A DNA stretch of 64,000 bases, taken from positions 13,702,001 to 13,766,000 of the forward strand of contig CM075103.1 in the NCBI GenBank assembly GCA_037576195.1, given 5' to 3'. Of the stretch, positions 12,301-23,307 are shown one piece after another. The stretch's first letter is position 1, and every line of letters starts with the position of its first letter. The translations under genes and the position numbers were made by a program. The stretch is from Phytoseiulus persimilis. Taxonomy: Eukaryota > Arthropoda > Arachnida > Mesostigmata > Phytoseiidae. The notes under the pieces are model-generated. The model was not told the origin of the DNA, did no database searches, and was given only the letters and a program-made list of their open reading frames with translations.

Positions 12301-15300
12301 GCACACGGTGCTCTCTCTGAACAACAAAGCCTTCTTCCAAGATGATCGGAAATTCATCATGGCTCGACCGCCAGCGAAAGATTTCCTCAAGGTTGGCATT
12401 GTTCGATTGATTGATTGATTGGGAGAACTTCAAGACCTCGGAAATGTGTTGACGATTCTCGATGAGAGCAGTCCGGAGTCTGAGCAAGATTCGAATCGGA
12501 AGAGATGGATCGCACCTCAAGACTACCTCGTCCTTGCAGAATCAAGCAGCGTTCGTATACTTCAACAACATCAGTCCAACATTCGCTCCGGGAGGCGTTG
12601 GCGAAATTGAGATCGTGCTCAAAACGCCTCCGAAGAGCATGGCGCTCTACCTCGTGGAGGTAAGTCCCCGAGATGTTCCCTGAGAAGGAAAGCTCAATCG
12701 GATGGTCGCCTTCTCTAGCGGGGTCGAAATATTCAACACCCTGAAAACCTCGTCCTCTCGCAGCTGTCTTCGAACGACCCGGACGTGAGCGTTTGTATTT
12801 TGAAAATAAAATCCATCGGCGACTCGATGCCCTGTGTGGAAGAATCCACGCCGGCCGACTACTTACTGCACTCCGACCCCGACAACGGCAACAAAAAGGC
12901 TTCTTTGGCCCTCAACGCTCTTGCCAACGTCGGTGAGTTGTGTTTGAAAGCATCCATGGTGGGGAAAGATTTGAGCGTTGAGTGAAATCAGAGCATTGCA
13001 GAGCTGTTGGGTTATTCACAATTTTCCCACCCGCAGGCACCTACCCGATGAAGCAGGGTCGGTTCCTGGACCCGAATTCGTTGGTTTTCACAGCGATCGT
13101 GAAAATCGGTGAGCGTGCCACAAGGAACAAGGCGCTGAAACTCAAAGTTTCCTACGGTTCGAAAGGCCAAATCGAGGACACCGTCATCCTTCCTGTCTCC
13201 ACTTCTCACAACACCACCGGACTCGTCACCACAAACGGAGTAAGTGACGTTGTCGAGTTCTGAGGTTTCATACTGGCAACGAGGGAAAAACGAAAGTTCC
13301 ACGTTATTGATCCAAACCCTTGGCGGATCCGCTCCCCACTCGGGAGATTCCAGAACATTCCTCCGCACCGGGCTCAAAAAGCCTTGTGCACTTCCAGGGG
13401 TCTATTCCACCACGCACGCTCCAATTGGCGCCTTCCGAAGCGGCCCTGACGTCAATCGCACCGGGTGCGATAGCCATGGTCACACTAACGACTGAACTGG
13501 TAGAGTTTACCTCGTCAAGGCTGCGTTTCGACCTCACACTGGACGAGGGTGTCGTCCGCACCACCGATTTGGAAGTCTGCCATGAGGGCATTAGTCACCT
13601 CGGCAAAAACTACCCCTGCTCCTCACCCGATCAGTGGAGCAAACATGGAGAAGGGTATGTTCCGATGTTACAACTGGAATCGTCTCACAGTCGTCGACAA
13701 CTTTCTCAAAAGCTCCCAAAACCTATTTGAAATTCCCTTCCAGTGAAAACCTCCTCGGACAGTACAACCTTGGTTTAGTCTGCAATTCGTTCATCGAACG
13801 ATCTAAACAGGAGGACAACTATGTAGGTTTTCTTGCGTCGACATCCGACATGATTCAGATCTGCGTTGTGCTTTTGACGCTCGAGTTCTCGATGAGCGAA
13901 TTGCTCAATACCGATACGTGTTCGATGACATCGACGAGAGCTTGAAGAGAGGAATGCTTTCCAGCTCCGGTTCACAGTCCCCGTGCTGTTGAAACCCGAA
14001 GCAAATACGTAGAAGGGACTCAACTTGCCATCACTTCCCAACTCGTCACAAGCGGCGGGAAAGAACAGAAGAGCCTGCAGTTGACAGTGGGCGAGAAAGC
14101 CGAGCAAACAGTCGGGAAGGTGAGCCTGAGAGTCGGTTTTCGAGCCAGCGGTTCGTTCCCTTCGCGGAGCAGCTGGGAAGAATCGGTTTCGCTTCAGGAC
14201 ACGGGAGCGTCCCTTTTTGTTCTCTGGAGGCCACATCAGTGCCTACGCGGTCATGTCAGGCCCCTCAGCTCGAGAGTCTCTACTACGTTCATTTCCCCTC
14301 AGTTCTTCGAGCCATCCGTGAAGCCGACGAAGACTGGAGAAGAAAGTATCGGTGTCCGGCAGCGAAGATGGATATCTTTCAACATCACGGTTCCGAAAGG
14401 CGCCATGACGGAGGTGGCCGTCAGTTTGCAGGGCGCCAAGACTGAAAAGGTGAGCGCCGAGCTGGAGCTCACTTGTGTCCCTTGTCAGGAAATTCTCGTG
14501 ACAATGTGTCTGAGGACCGCCAAGTTCATGCGCGCCGTAGTTCCCTTGCATGATTGGAAAGCACGAGCTTTGATGAGACTGTTTCTGTACGGGAACGATT
14601 CCCTCCAGATGGCGATCGTCGTTCTCCACGATCTCCGTATCTCTGCCGTCGGACGAAACATTCCGTGTTACCGAGCCAAAAAGCTCGACGTTAAATTGAG
14701 CTCATCGTTTGGGAACGTTCAGCATGACAAGGCTTCGGCACCTCTGGGATACTTTGCCAATCCTGGTGAGTTCATCGCGTGACAGGTCAGCCTGAACATA
14801 CTTGTTTGGCCTGTGTGAACCGAATGGTGAAGCGGGTTTCTTCATTCCCATCCAGGTTACAGTCATGTGCGAGGGCGCTTCCAACAAGGAGACGATGATA
14901 TCGTCCTCGAGACTCTGGTAGAAATGACGGATCACGAGACGACCGATGATGGGAGCAAGCATCCCATCAGTATCAAGGTGAGATCGAGTTCTCTTACAAC
15001 GTGGGGCTTTGTGGCTCGAACTTTCGGAATTCTTCACAACGAATCGAACCGATCCTTATCTCAAGGTCACAATGGCTGGATGGAATGGAGAGTCCCAGCA
15101 AGAACTCCTCGTCGTTCGTACCGGCAAAGAAGCGACATCCATCGACGTGAAGCTCACCGTTAACGATCGAGTTCCTTTCCAAAGGGGGTGAGTACCACGC
15201 CTTTTCTCAATCATAAGTTCTTGGAGACTATCTCGTGACGTCCTGCGCTGTCCTTCTCCAATCTCAAAGCTCTACGTTCCAGGGAGGAAATTCCCGTCAT

Positions 15301-18300
15301 GGCCGAGCTGAAGCATTTTGCGACATCCTTCATGGAGCCCACTCGAGTGGCTCTTCGCATCTTCCTACCTAACTTCGTTACTTTTGGAGGAGTCACCGAT
15401 GTACATTCGGGTTCGAACTATAAGCCCGAAATCAAGAACGCGACGAATGGAGTTGATATCATAGTGAGTTCAATGAGCCAAGTCCTGATTTGATCAGACA
15501 AGAAGCTTCCGGATATCTCCGCACTTGTGTTGGAATGAACCCGCTCAATTGTTTGGAGATCGGGCTCCGGAAATCTCGAGTCCGATGGTACCCCGCACTC
15601 GATCGATGATAGTTAGATCTGAGAAGCTCAGGCATTACCCATCAATCCATGGATCCATGGAAAGTGCATGGATAGATTAGTGAGTTTCAATCACTGCCGT
15701 GAGACCTGATGAAGTCAACCATCAAACACTCAGACATCCATCTCCTTATGTGGATTGATGGGGAGTATGAAATGATGAATGCCTGAACTTCCTAGCCTCA
15801 ATGACAATCCACAGCCGCGCCTGGTCGTCGGCTTTTGGTGCGGAACTTGCTGAGTTCTCCGTCGCTCGTTCCAGCTACCCAAACTCCTGTTCGCCGACGA
15901 AATTCGTGTGAATATGACTCTCTTGTCGGATCCCGAAAACCGTCGAGGCTACGGTACGGGCGTCATCGAAGCGACGTCTCCATACAGAGTGGAATGCGAA
16001 TACACGCCGAGAAAAGATCGGAGCCCCGAACCGTTCTGCTCGGAACAACATGCGTTGACATACAAGCTCAACTCAGAGGGTAGGCTTGGAAGAACTTCTG
16101 CAATTCGGTTGGACTATTTCCACCGAGCTGTATAGTCGCATTCACCCCAGCTACTTTGATATGAATAATTTCTTTTTCGCAGAGTGTGTCCTCAATCTCG
16201 GTTTGGAGGATAATACGATCAAGGACTGCCAAATCACTGCATCGTCTGCATCCGATTCGCAGCATGCGCCGTTCCACGTGCGTAAAGGCAGTTCTTCAGG
16301 TAAATTGCGATGCTCTGATGGGGTACGAAGTGGTTCAAGATTGTCACTCAACTCAACGGTCTGGAAATTGTGTCTGGTGTTCTTCGAGATAGTTCCAGAA
16401 TCTAAGTGAGTTACTGGCCGGTGAGACCTATGTTTGAATGACTCATTTCTGCTTCCAGCTTGGTCCCCCGCCATAAAAGACGGGATGGACGATCCGTATC
16501 TCAACATTGCATTCCTCAGGGTTACCCGAGTTTCTCAGCTCGAGGTAATCTATGTTCCCGGTACCCGAAGAGTACATAAATATCGACTCCAAGCCAGCAA
16601 TGACGGGAGGAACTGGCAAGAACATCTGGGGGTGAGCTATCTCGTGCTGCCTCGATTTTGTTGCGATTCCACGAAGTACTCCCTCTCTCCGAAGAACCCA
16701 CTTCGGTCTGTCGATCGAGGTTGTGGAATAGGTTCCATCGACCAGAAAGAGCTTTGCAGCTTTGGAACTTGATAGCGATGGAAGATTCACGCGATCGGCA
16801 TTCCACAGATCCGAACACTTTCGTACGAAAATGGTGTCGCGAAAGATAGGCTTCCGTTGGCTGTGCAAGCCCGGCATCTGCGGATCATTGTTGTTGAGGC
16901 CGCAGACGAACACGTCAAGGAAGATTTGAATATTGGGATGCAGCTCGAGCTCTACGGTTGTTACATCGGGCCCTTCTCTGAAAATGGTTCGTGCAGTTCT
17001 CTGGGTATCATTTTGAGACCTCCGCCAAGACGTTTGATTGAGTTCAAAACTGTGAGGACCGTAGAGTGGCGCTCATGGAGCTCTTTGGTCTTCCGTAGCT
17101 CTGCTGAGCGTAAGTCTCCAAAACTAATTCTGACGTTTTCCTCTCAGAAAACTGCCCGGTCGACACAACGTGGTACACGAACATTGAATGTGAGTCGGAG
17201 CGACCTTTTTTCTTCGAACGACGAGTTAGAGCTGTGAATAGAAAACAAGGTGGGGGATTCGAAACTCACCCTAAGACTCTTCGACCGAATTTCAGCGATG
17301 AGAGCTCGACATGTGACAGTAGACACAAACACCGACACAGTGTACTTCTGCGACTTCAGCGATTCGAGGTATGCACGGAGCAGGGGACGGGGGTTGGCTT
17401 GTCGCACTTCATATTCAAATCTGGCTCTAAATCGTTTCCCTGAGAACTCGGATACTCGATCGCACATTGTGATGTCTGCCGCCTCCAGCTAAGCTCTGAG
17501 CTTCCTGGAATGTTTCTGACGAAGCATTGATTCCGATTTCAGTGGGAAGCACTGCATGTCATCTTCTGATGGGGGCGTCACGTGGAAAAGTGAGTTGCAA
17601 TCATTTCGTGAGGAAACCCGCCTCGATCGTGTTGCGGGGTTTAATTCTTGGATTCGATTCGGGGGATCATATGCTTCAAGCAGAAACGCTCGTGAACGAG
17701 AAATCGAGTATCCTCCGAGATTCTCTCCCTCGATGGAATAAAGCCCCGTAGTGGACATGATGTTCTGTTTCACTGCATGTGGAAGATGAAATGGTTTTCC
17801 ATTCCTCGCAGTGCAACCGGCTTTCGTCGGCCGTCTAATCGGATTCGATCAGAGCAAAGGAGTCGTCTACGCTCAGGATAAAATGACGAACGGCTCGTTC
17901 ATCGCCACGAAGGACGGCATTCATTGGATGTCAGTCAGCGAGAAAGAGGTTTGAGCCCCACATCCAGAACCCGTTTTAGCAGTGCGATTTCACGGATCGC
18001 GATGGACGAGTCCACTGAGCTGCAATTCATGTGAGCGTGAGTGAAAATTTTCTCTTCAGGTCAACCCTTCGTCAATGGCGAATTCCGTCGTGGTTCCAGG
18101 GAAAGGACGAAAATCCTTGATCGGGAAAGAAGAGTTCAACTTCGGGAAGTGGAAAGGTAACAGCGAGGATTGCCAGCGGTCCGCTTGCCGGGAATGATGA
18201 CGCGATTCTTTGTCAATCGACAGCCCGCAGCATATCGCATCCGCGAGGAAGCTAAGACTTATAAGTTCATTTCCAGCGACATTCGATGGAATGTTCTTCA

Positions 18301-18425
18301 ACGAGGCAGAATCCCCCGCAGCTCGTTGGGGATCGTGCTGCGCGCCGCGAGGAGGAGCCACGACTCTACCCCCGACCACCGAAGACACCACAGCATCTTC
18401 ACCTGAGGAACCAGCTCAAGCGTAG
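6345..18425 (+). CDS. Large secreted multidomain protein (EGF, cadherin-like, repeats, F5/8C, Asp-boxes)
   Basis: About 43 short exons and roughly 1,900 residues. Exon 1 (6345..6402) encodes a signal peptide. Exon 7415..7503 is an EGF-like module (six Cys, PCDHGTCNDLGYCVCHPCW). Exons 7681-8234 are cadherin-like (VSYAFISGN, then FTLDESSGLLYIS). From about 8.4 to 15.5 kb come repeats marked by FGD, LGxxxN, IxxxGRxxPC and related motifs. An F5/8 type C domain spans about 16.18-16.98 kb (CVLNLGLEDNTIKDCQITASS to LELYGCYIG). The tail carries Asp-box-like turns (SSDGGVTW, ATKDGIHW) and a Thr/Pro-rich end. The stop is TAG at 18423-18425. No transmembrane segment is evident, so the product is probably extracellular and adhesive. 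At least three single-base frame breaks (11160, 11568, 14005) and one phase mismatch (near 12045) interrupt it. The exon set is incomplete between 10.85 and 11.69 kb. The gene family is not recognised. Confidence 0.75.
11156..11165 (+). other. One-base frame break in a repeat exon
   Basis: One exon reads NPVTLCSARFDQTKAD up to 11160 in one frame and continues FNVIWANSSSTRAT from 11161 in another. Both parts look like coding sequence of the repeat family. No GT or AG pair here would serve as an intron border. Adding one base at the junction would keep the frame. It is either an assembly indel or a real lesion. Confidence 0.55.
11563..11574 (+). other. One-base frame break near the end of an exon
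   Basis: The frame that reads KIGKREDPVIVQP stops shortly after 11568. The neighbouring frame gives EPLIIEPK directly before a good donor (GTGAGT), and the next exon (RYINPPEVRTED) follows it in phase. One base appears to be missing between 11568 and 11569. Confidence 0.55.
14000..14011 (+). other. One-base frame break in a repeat exon
   Basis: Coding sequence RFTVPVLLKPEA ends at 14005. The continuation YVEGTQLAITSQL is in the next frame, ends at a good donor and is in phase with the following exon. The uncorrected frame meets TAG within three codons. Confidence 0.55.
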
Positions 18426-18751
18426 ACTTCGCGATCCCGACCAACAAATCTCGTACGGGCGACCACTGAGCATACAACTTCATGAAAGCATCCGGAGAAT
18501 TCTAGAACCTTCAACGAGTAGTGTTTCAGTGACTTGAGGATTTGGAGCCAAACTAGGTGTTTGGGAGATTTCGAGCTAACTCTTCAGCCACAACGGAAAT
18601 TCGCTCAGTCGTTCATGGTCGAAGGAAGATCTCGCACCGTGAAGTCGGAAGATAAAGTCTAGGTTCAAGCCGAACATTTTCCGGACTAGGTTGATGGGGT
18701 GGGACAAGGCCTGAGACAAAATCTCAAGTGGTGGCCCGATCTTAGTGAATC

Positions 18752-18757
18752 AATAAA
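18752..18757 (+). other. Poly(A) signal AATAAA
   Basis: Canonical signal 327 bases after the stop codon of the long F5/8C-containing gene and in the same direction. It probably defines the 3' end of that transcript. Confidence 0.6.
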
Positions 18758-18899
18758 GACTACGTTTGCATTCCATGATTCCTCTTCTCTACCATCCATG
18801 GCTGGAGAGAAATTCGGGAAGAACTTTGATCGAAAATGAATCCAATGAATTCCGTTACATCGTGCAGAGATTCCGCGTTCTCGGCTACACCTAAATCTC

Positions 18900-19600
18900 A
18901 GGGAAAAAAATCTGCCTGCGACGAACTCCCCGGTGTTCGCAATAGGAACATCAGGTCATATCTCTGATGAGTCAGAACGGTGCTCTCCTCACGACGTATG
19001 TTTGGAGTCACGAAAACAAGGGCTTGTGTACGCGGAGCTGGGTCGTTGAGCTCTGTGCTGATTGTACAATCGACTGATTGCGAAAAATATGCCAAATACG
19101 CTGTTCTCAGCATACCCATGTGTCGGCCGCCGCTGGGGCAACCGGCCGACGAAAAGCTTTTGTGGAGCTCATCGTCTTGACAGTGTATGGTGAAAGACGC
19201 CACAAAGCCCCAACCTCGCTCTTCATTCGTGTTACGCTGCATGGAAATCGATGTTGTACACATAGACAGTGCTTCGAATCATTCATTTCCTCCCGACGAG
19301 ACCACGGTATTCGAGCTGCAACTCGACCGAATGCGCGCGCTCGGCCAGGCTGACACGTCGTCCTTCCAGAGCCAACAGTCGTGGGCTTCTGTGGGAAAAG
19401 TGACCGAAAAAACTGTTTCAAAAATGTTACGAGAGTCAAATGGGTGGGCTCACAGAGCATGCTGGCTCTCAACTTCGGCTGTTGCTATCAGTATTATGCG
19501 CATGGAGATGAGAACCCATTCCGAGCGTCAACTGGGCCGGCGAGGGACAATCGATTATTTCGAACTGACCGTGGGTCTTGATTGCGAAATGCTCTTGTGT
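18900..19600 (+). other. Unresolved stretch with coding-like segments
   Basis: Two plus-strand segments look like protein-coding sequence. One is cysteine-containing and includes TDCEKYAKYAVLSIPMCRPP (about 19.07-19.15 kb). The other includes GFCGKSDRKNCFKNVTRVKW (about 19.38-19.45 kb), which follows a pyrimidine-rich acceptor. The first is faintly like the middle of a Frizzled-type cysteine-rich domain, but I cannot build a continuous model or assign a family. They may be exons of a small gene or relics. Confidence 0.25.
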
Positions 19601-22600
19601 GTATTGACGGCCACTTGTGAGTAGAGCGGATCTCCTGCGCGACTCATCCTGAGCGGTGTCGTTCCTGGAAACATTCGACAACGCGAGAAACTCGACCACT
19701 CGCTCTGGGTCTGGCTCGCAGCGCGTAGAGATCCGAAGATCGAATCGCGATTGAGAGCAGTGCACAACCTCGTTCCGCCAACCATCCAGATCTGGCCACA
19801 ACCTCGTGTGTGTGCGCCACCGACGTCCTGGTCCTGCGGGATCCTTGTTCGATCCAGTCGAGCGACTTGTCTTCCCCGACCTCGAGCAGAAACTTCCCGA
19901 TCGAGCTCCTCTCGAGCTTCGATTGACGGAGGAGCCAGTGGACGACCTCAGCCCCGGCTAAACCAGATCGAGCATTCTGTGTCATCTGGCAGAGTTTTTT
20001 TTCGATGTTTATAGAGGAGAGAGAAATGCCCGTCGCACGCACCAGGAATCCAGGCGCATTCCTCCTTGCCGTCCAGGAAACGGATACCGACGAATGACAG
20101 AGATGTCCGAGCAGTCAGGATCGATACGTGTATTGATTCGCTCTGTGGCTCGTGGGCCTGATGTGACTCCTCAGGATATGCTTTCGCTCTACACGTGCAA
20201 GATCGCTTGGTTGACTCGTTCGTACCAGTTATTCGTTGAAGTTTTCCGGTCACAGCAAGGGATCCCTGGGATGGGCTCTCCGCGGGAGTGATTTTCGAAG
20301 ACTCACTTCGAACTATGACTTCGATTCTGATGCTACCACTCATAAATGTTGAGGCTATCCGACGAAATCGATATTGCAGCACGGAGAATTCCGTAATCCT
20401 GTCGCTGAGCTTTCCACAAACAAGTAGCTCCTAGTGCGGGTTATCAAGCGGCAAGCCACTTTGAGCCTGCCACCGACGACGAGGGAGGGTCTCTCTCATC
20501 GAACCTGGTCTGGGACACAAATCCTCCAATATCTAGTCTATGGAAGACACGAATGAGCTAGTTGATGGAGACATTCAATTCAGTAATCGAGCCATTCGAT
20601 TGAACATCAGTTCGCTCCCGGGAACCTTCTGCTGGGAAATTTTCCCGTTCCTGGAATATGATCATCAACAGTTTACCCTAAGATCCCCAAGATAACGAAC
20701 CCTTATTTTTCGATTTCCTCCGAGGGAAACTTGTCAGATAACAAACTTATCGGATAATGAAACTATCGGATAACTAACTCGTCGGAGACGAGATCGTCAG
20801 ATTGCGAACTCGGCAGATAACGATCGCGTCTGACGAGTTCCAGAGCTCGACGCGATTATTTCCACTCCAGCGTAGTGAATGAATTCTCATCGCAGGTGAA
20901 GGGTAACCCAATTTCAATTGAAAGGAAATTCAACTCAGTTCACTGGAGGGAATTCTCACATGTCAGCTCATGCTCAGCCGTCGCTAGGATGGAAGTTACC
21001 GGTACGGTACTGCGTCCACCCACCACTACTTTTCGAGCCGGCATCGGCATCCTTGCGAGTTGCGTAGCGTGCGCTAAGCGAGATAGTATTCGACCCGAAG
21101 TACGGAATGGCATTTTTCAGGCGGGAATCCCCTAGTCCGATTCTGCTCTGGGCATAACTTTGTCGATTCTTTGATTTTTCTGTAAAATCAAGGAATTATC
21201 GATAGAGGTATTCGAGGCGCTCATTTCGATTCATTTCTGATGTGCATATCATGAGAATCGCGGCCAGCAGATGGTTTTGAGGATGACTGAACTTTACTTT
21301 CCGAAATCTTCCTTGAAGTTATCAGGGAAAAGCTATCGAATTTTGTCGCACGGAACTCGTGGAGGTCGAATTCGCCTTAAAACCGATTGTGGCTACCTCG
21401 TTTCTACGAATATAGGCGACTGATCGTATCGAGGCTTCCTTTGAAGTTAAGGAGGACTTTGGCGACCAACGGCGGAAAACTGAATCAGGTTGACACCCAG
21501 TGCAAATCGAAAATCGTCAAATTGACAATGCAGCTCAATATTCGGATGATTCACCCATTTCTGACTAATTTCCAGCGGAGGAGATACCTTTGATCAGGGG
21601 TTACGAGAGGAAATGTGAGGAAAACCGAACTAGACGACGGGCAGCGCCTTCAAAAATGGGCGCTTGACCAGTCCGTTGTGATGGAGTTCTTTGTTCTGTC
21701 GATAACTTCTGGGAGGATCTCGAGGAAAAAATGGGTCCTTTTCAAGACCATCTTCTGGCCATGATTCTCATCAAATCTATTCCGAGAAAGGATCGGAATG
21801 ACCGCCTCGGTTACCTCTATCCACCACTCCCTGATTTTAGAGACGAAAACCAACAATTGAGAAAATTATAGCCAGAACAAAATCGGGCTCGAGAATTCCC
21901 GACTGAAAACTGCCACCCTCTGGTATCTTGGTCACGATTCATGGCTCCCGGGAACCGAGGTTCTATCGTGGTCTCCCTGAAGTCTCTGAATCCCGTCTCC
22001 CGCGAATAAAGATCACAGACAGGCTGTCCTGGTTGGAAGTTCACGGTACGGCGCTTCGAGTACCCGCCGGTACTTTTCGAGTCATGGCTTCATTTTGATT
22101 GGATGACGTTTTCGTGACGGCGCAGCTTACACACCGTGCGCTATGCGAGGTACCTTCTGACCCCAAGCTTCATGCTGAGTTCACCGTGAACATGAGCGTT
22201 ACGAATCGTCCACGGGTACACGGGTGCTCTTGGGGACCCGGCCGAACCTATGGTTAATTAAGGTCGGACTACGTTTTGGGATGGCATAGGCTACGGAGTC
22301 TATGGACACATCGCTGACGGAATGGTTCCAACCACATTTGTATTTCGAAACCCGGAATTATGCCTGCGGCGTATCCTAAGTCTGAGAGTTCGCGGTCGTA
22401 GATCATAACGGACTCCGATTTTTGAGACAAAATCGAAGAAAAGGTTCGTTATCTGTGAGGTTTTAGGGTACATCGCGTTCCTCCGCGATTTTTCGACGAA
22501 CTGTAGGCTTCGCGGACAATTCTTTGGACGAAATCTGTGGTCGAGATCCCACTGACGTTATGAGGGTGCCTCGAATTGGGTCGTGTGAGGGATGGAGCTG

Positions 22601-23307
22601 TGGATACTTTCATCTCTGACGTGTCCTCATGAAAGATTCAAATCTTGATCTCGAAAGGGGAGGGCGCCCACCGAGCCTCGACCATAACCCGCTCCCTAGA
22701 GGAAATAAGGATCCTCATTTTACTAGCTCTGTCGACATTTAACCTTCGATTATCCGGAGAAAGCTCAGCGGGGCGATCATGATCCGAAGTACAGAAGACG
22801 ACCATGATTGAATCTCGGTTCAATGCAGCATGTTCCATGCAGGAGTCATTCCATAATTCAGTGCTGCGCGCATAAATTCCCAACAGCGTGAGCTGCCCAT
22901 GCGGAAGCGAAGTATGATTTCACGCCCCGTGTGCGCGGCCCAGTCTGTCTGTAGAGCCGATTTCCGTGGCACCCGGAACAGCTGGTTTAGACCAGAGATC
23001 CAGCGCGAGAGATCAATTCAACGAGCGGAACAAAATAATGAGCCCTGTTCTTCCATGTGATTTCACAAGATATTCATTCGATTCTCTGAACTGAGAAATA
23101 GTCACCAATGGTAAGCTATGTGACTGGTGGAACTCCGAGTTGAAGCGAAGCCTGAGAATCTCCCCTCAATCATTCATCTTCTGCGATGCTTTTCAAGCTT
23201 TTTTACTGGGCGAATGAGCTAATACCCTCTACCACTGAATTCTGGTAACTTTGTAGGGGCCGCGGTGCTTCCGAGCACAGCGGACAAAATGGGTCCATGT
23301 CCAACGG
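19600..23307. other. Intergenic stretch without recognised genes
   Basis: I find no exon chain that I can defend. A minus-strand open frame near 19.64-20.04 kb has a helical, charged stretch (VVHWLLRQSKLERSSIGKFL) that might be part of a real domain, but no flanking exons were found. The remainder holds a degenerate tandem repeat and the 3' flank of the minus-strand PH gene. Confidence 0.35.
20690..20830. repeat. Degenerate short tandem repeat (CGGATAACnAACT type)
   Basis: A unit of about 20 bases resembling TCGGATAACGAACTTGTCAG recurs about six times with substitutions (CAGATAACAAACT, CGGATAATGAAACT, CGGATAACTAACT, CAGATTGCGAACT, CAGATAACGA). It looks like an old minisatellite. No function is evident. 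Confidence 0.5.

Noticed and set aside
13775-14782. Long frames on both strands (153 minus, 233 plus)
   Set aside because: They run through introns of the long plus-strand gene. Only parts of the plus-strand frame coincide with real exons.
19644-20042. Minus-strand frame with VVHWLLRQSKLERSSIGKFL, reminiscent of a Sec7 or DEP helix
   Set aside because: Too short, no supporting neighbouring exons and no diagnostic residues. Left as unassigned.
20996-22200. Two similar stretches around GGTACGG...TACTTTTCGAG (about 21.0 and 22.04 kb)
   Set aside because: Similarity is patchy and no ends or target duplications could be defined. Not strong enough to call a repeat family.
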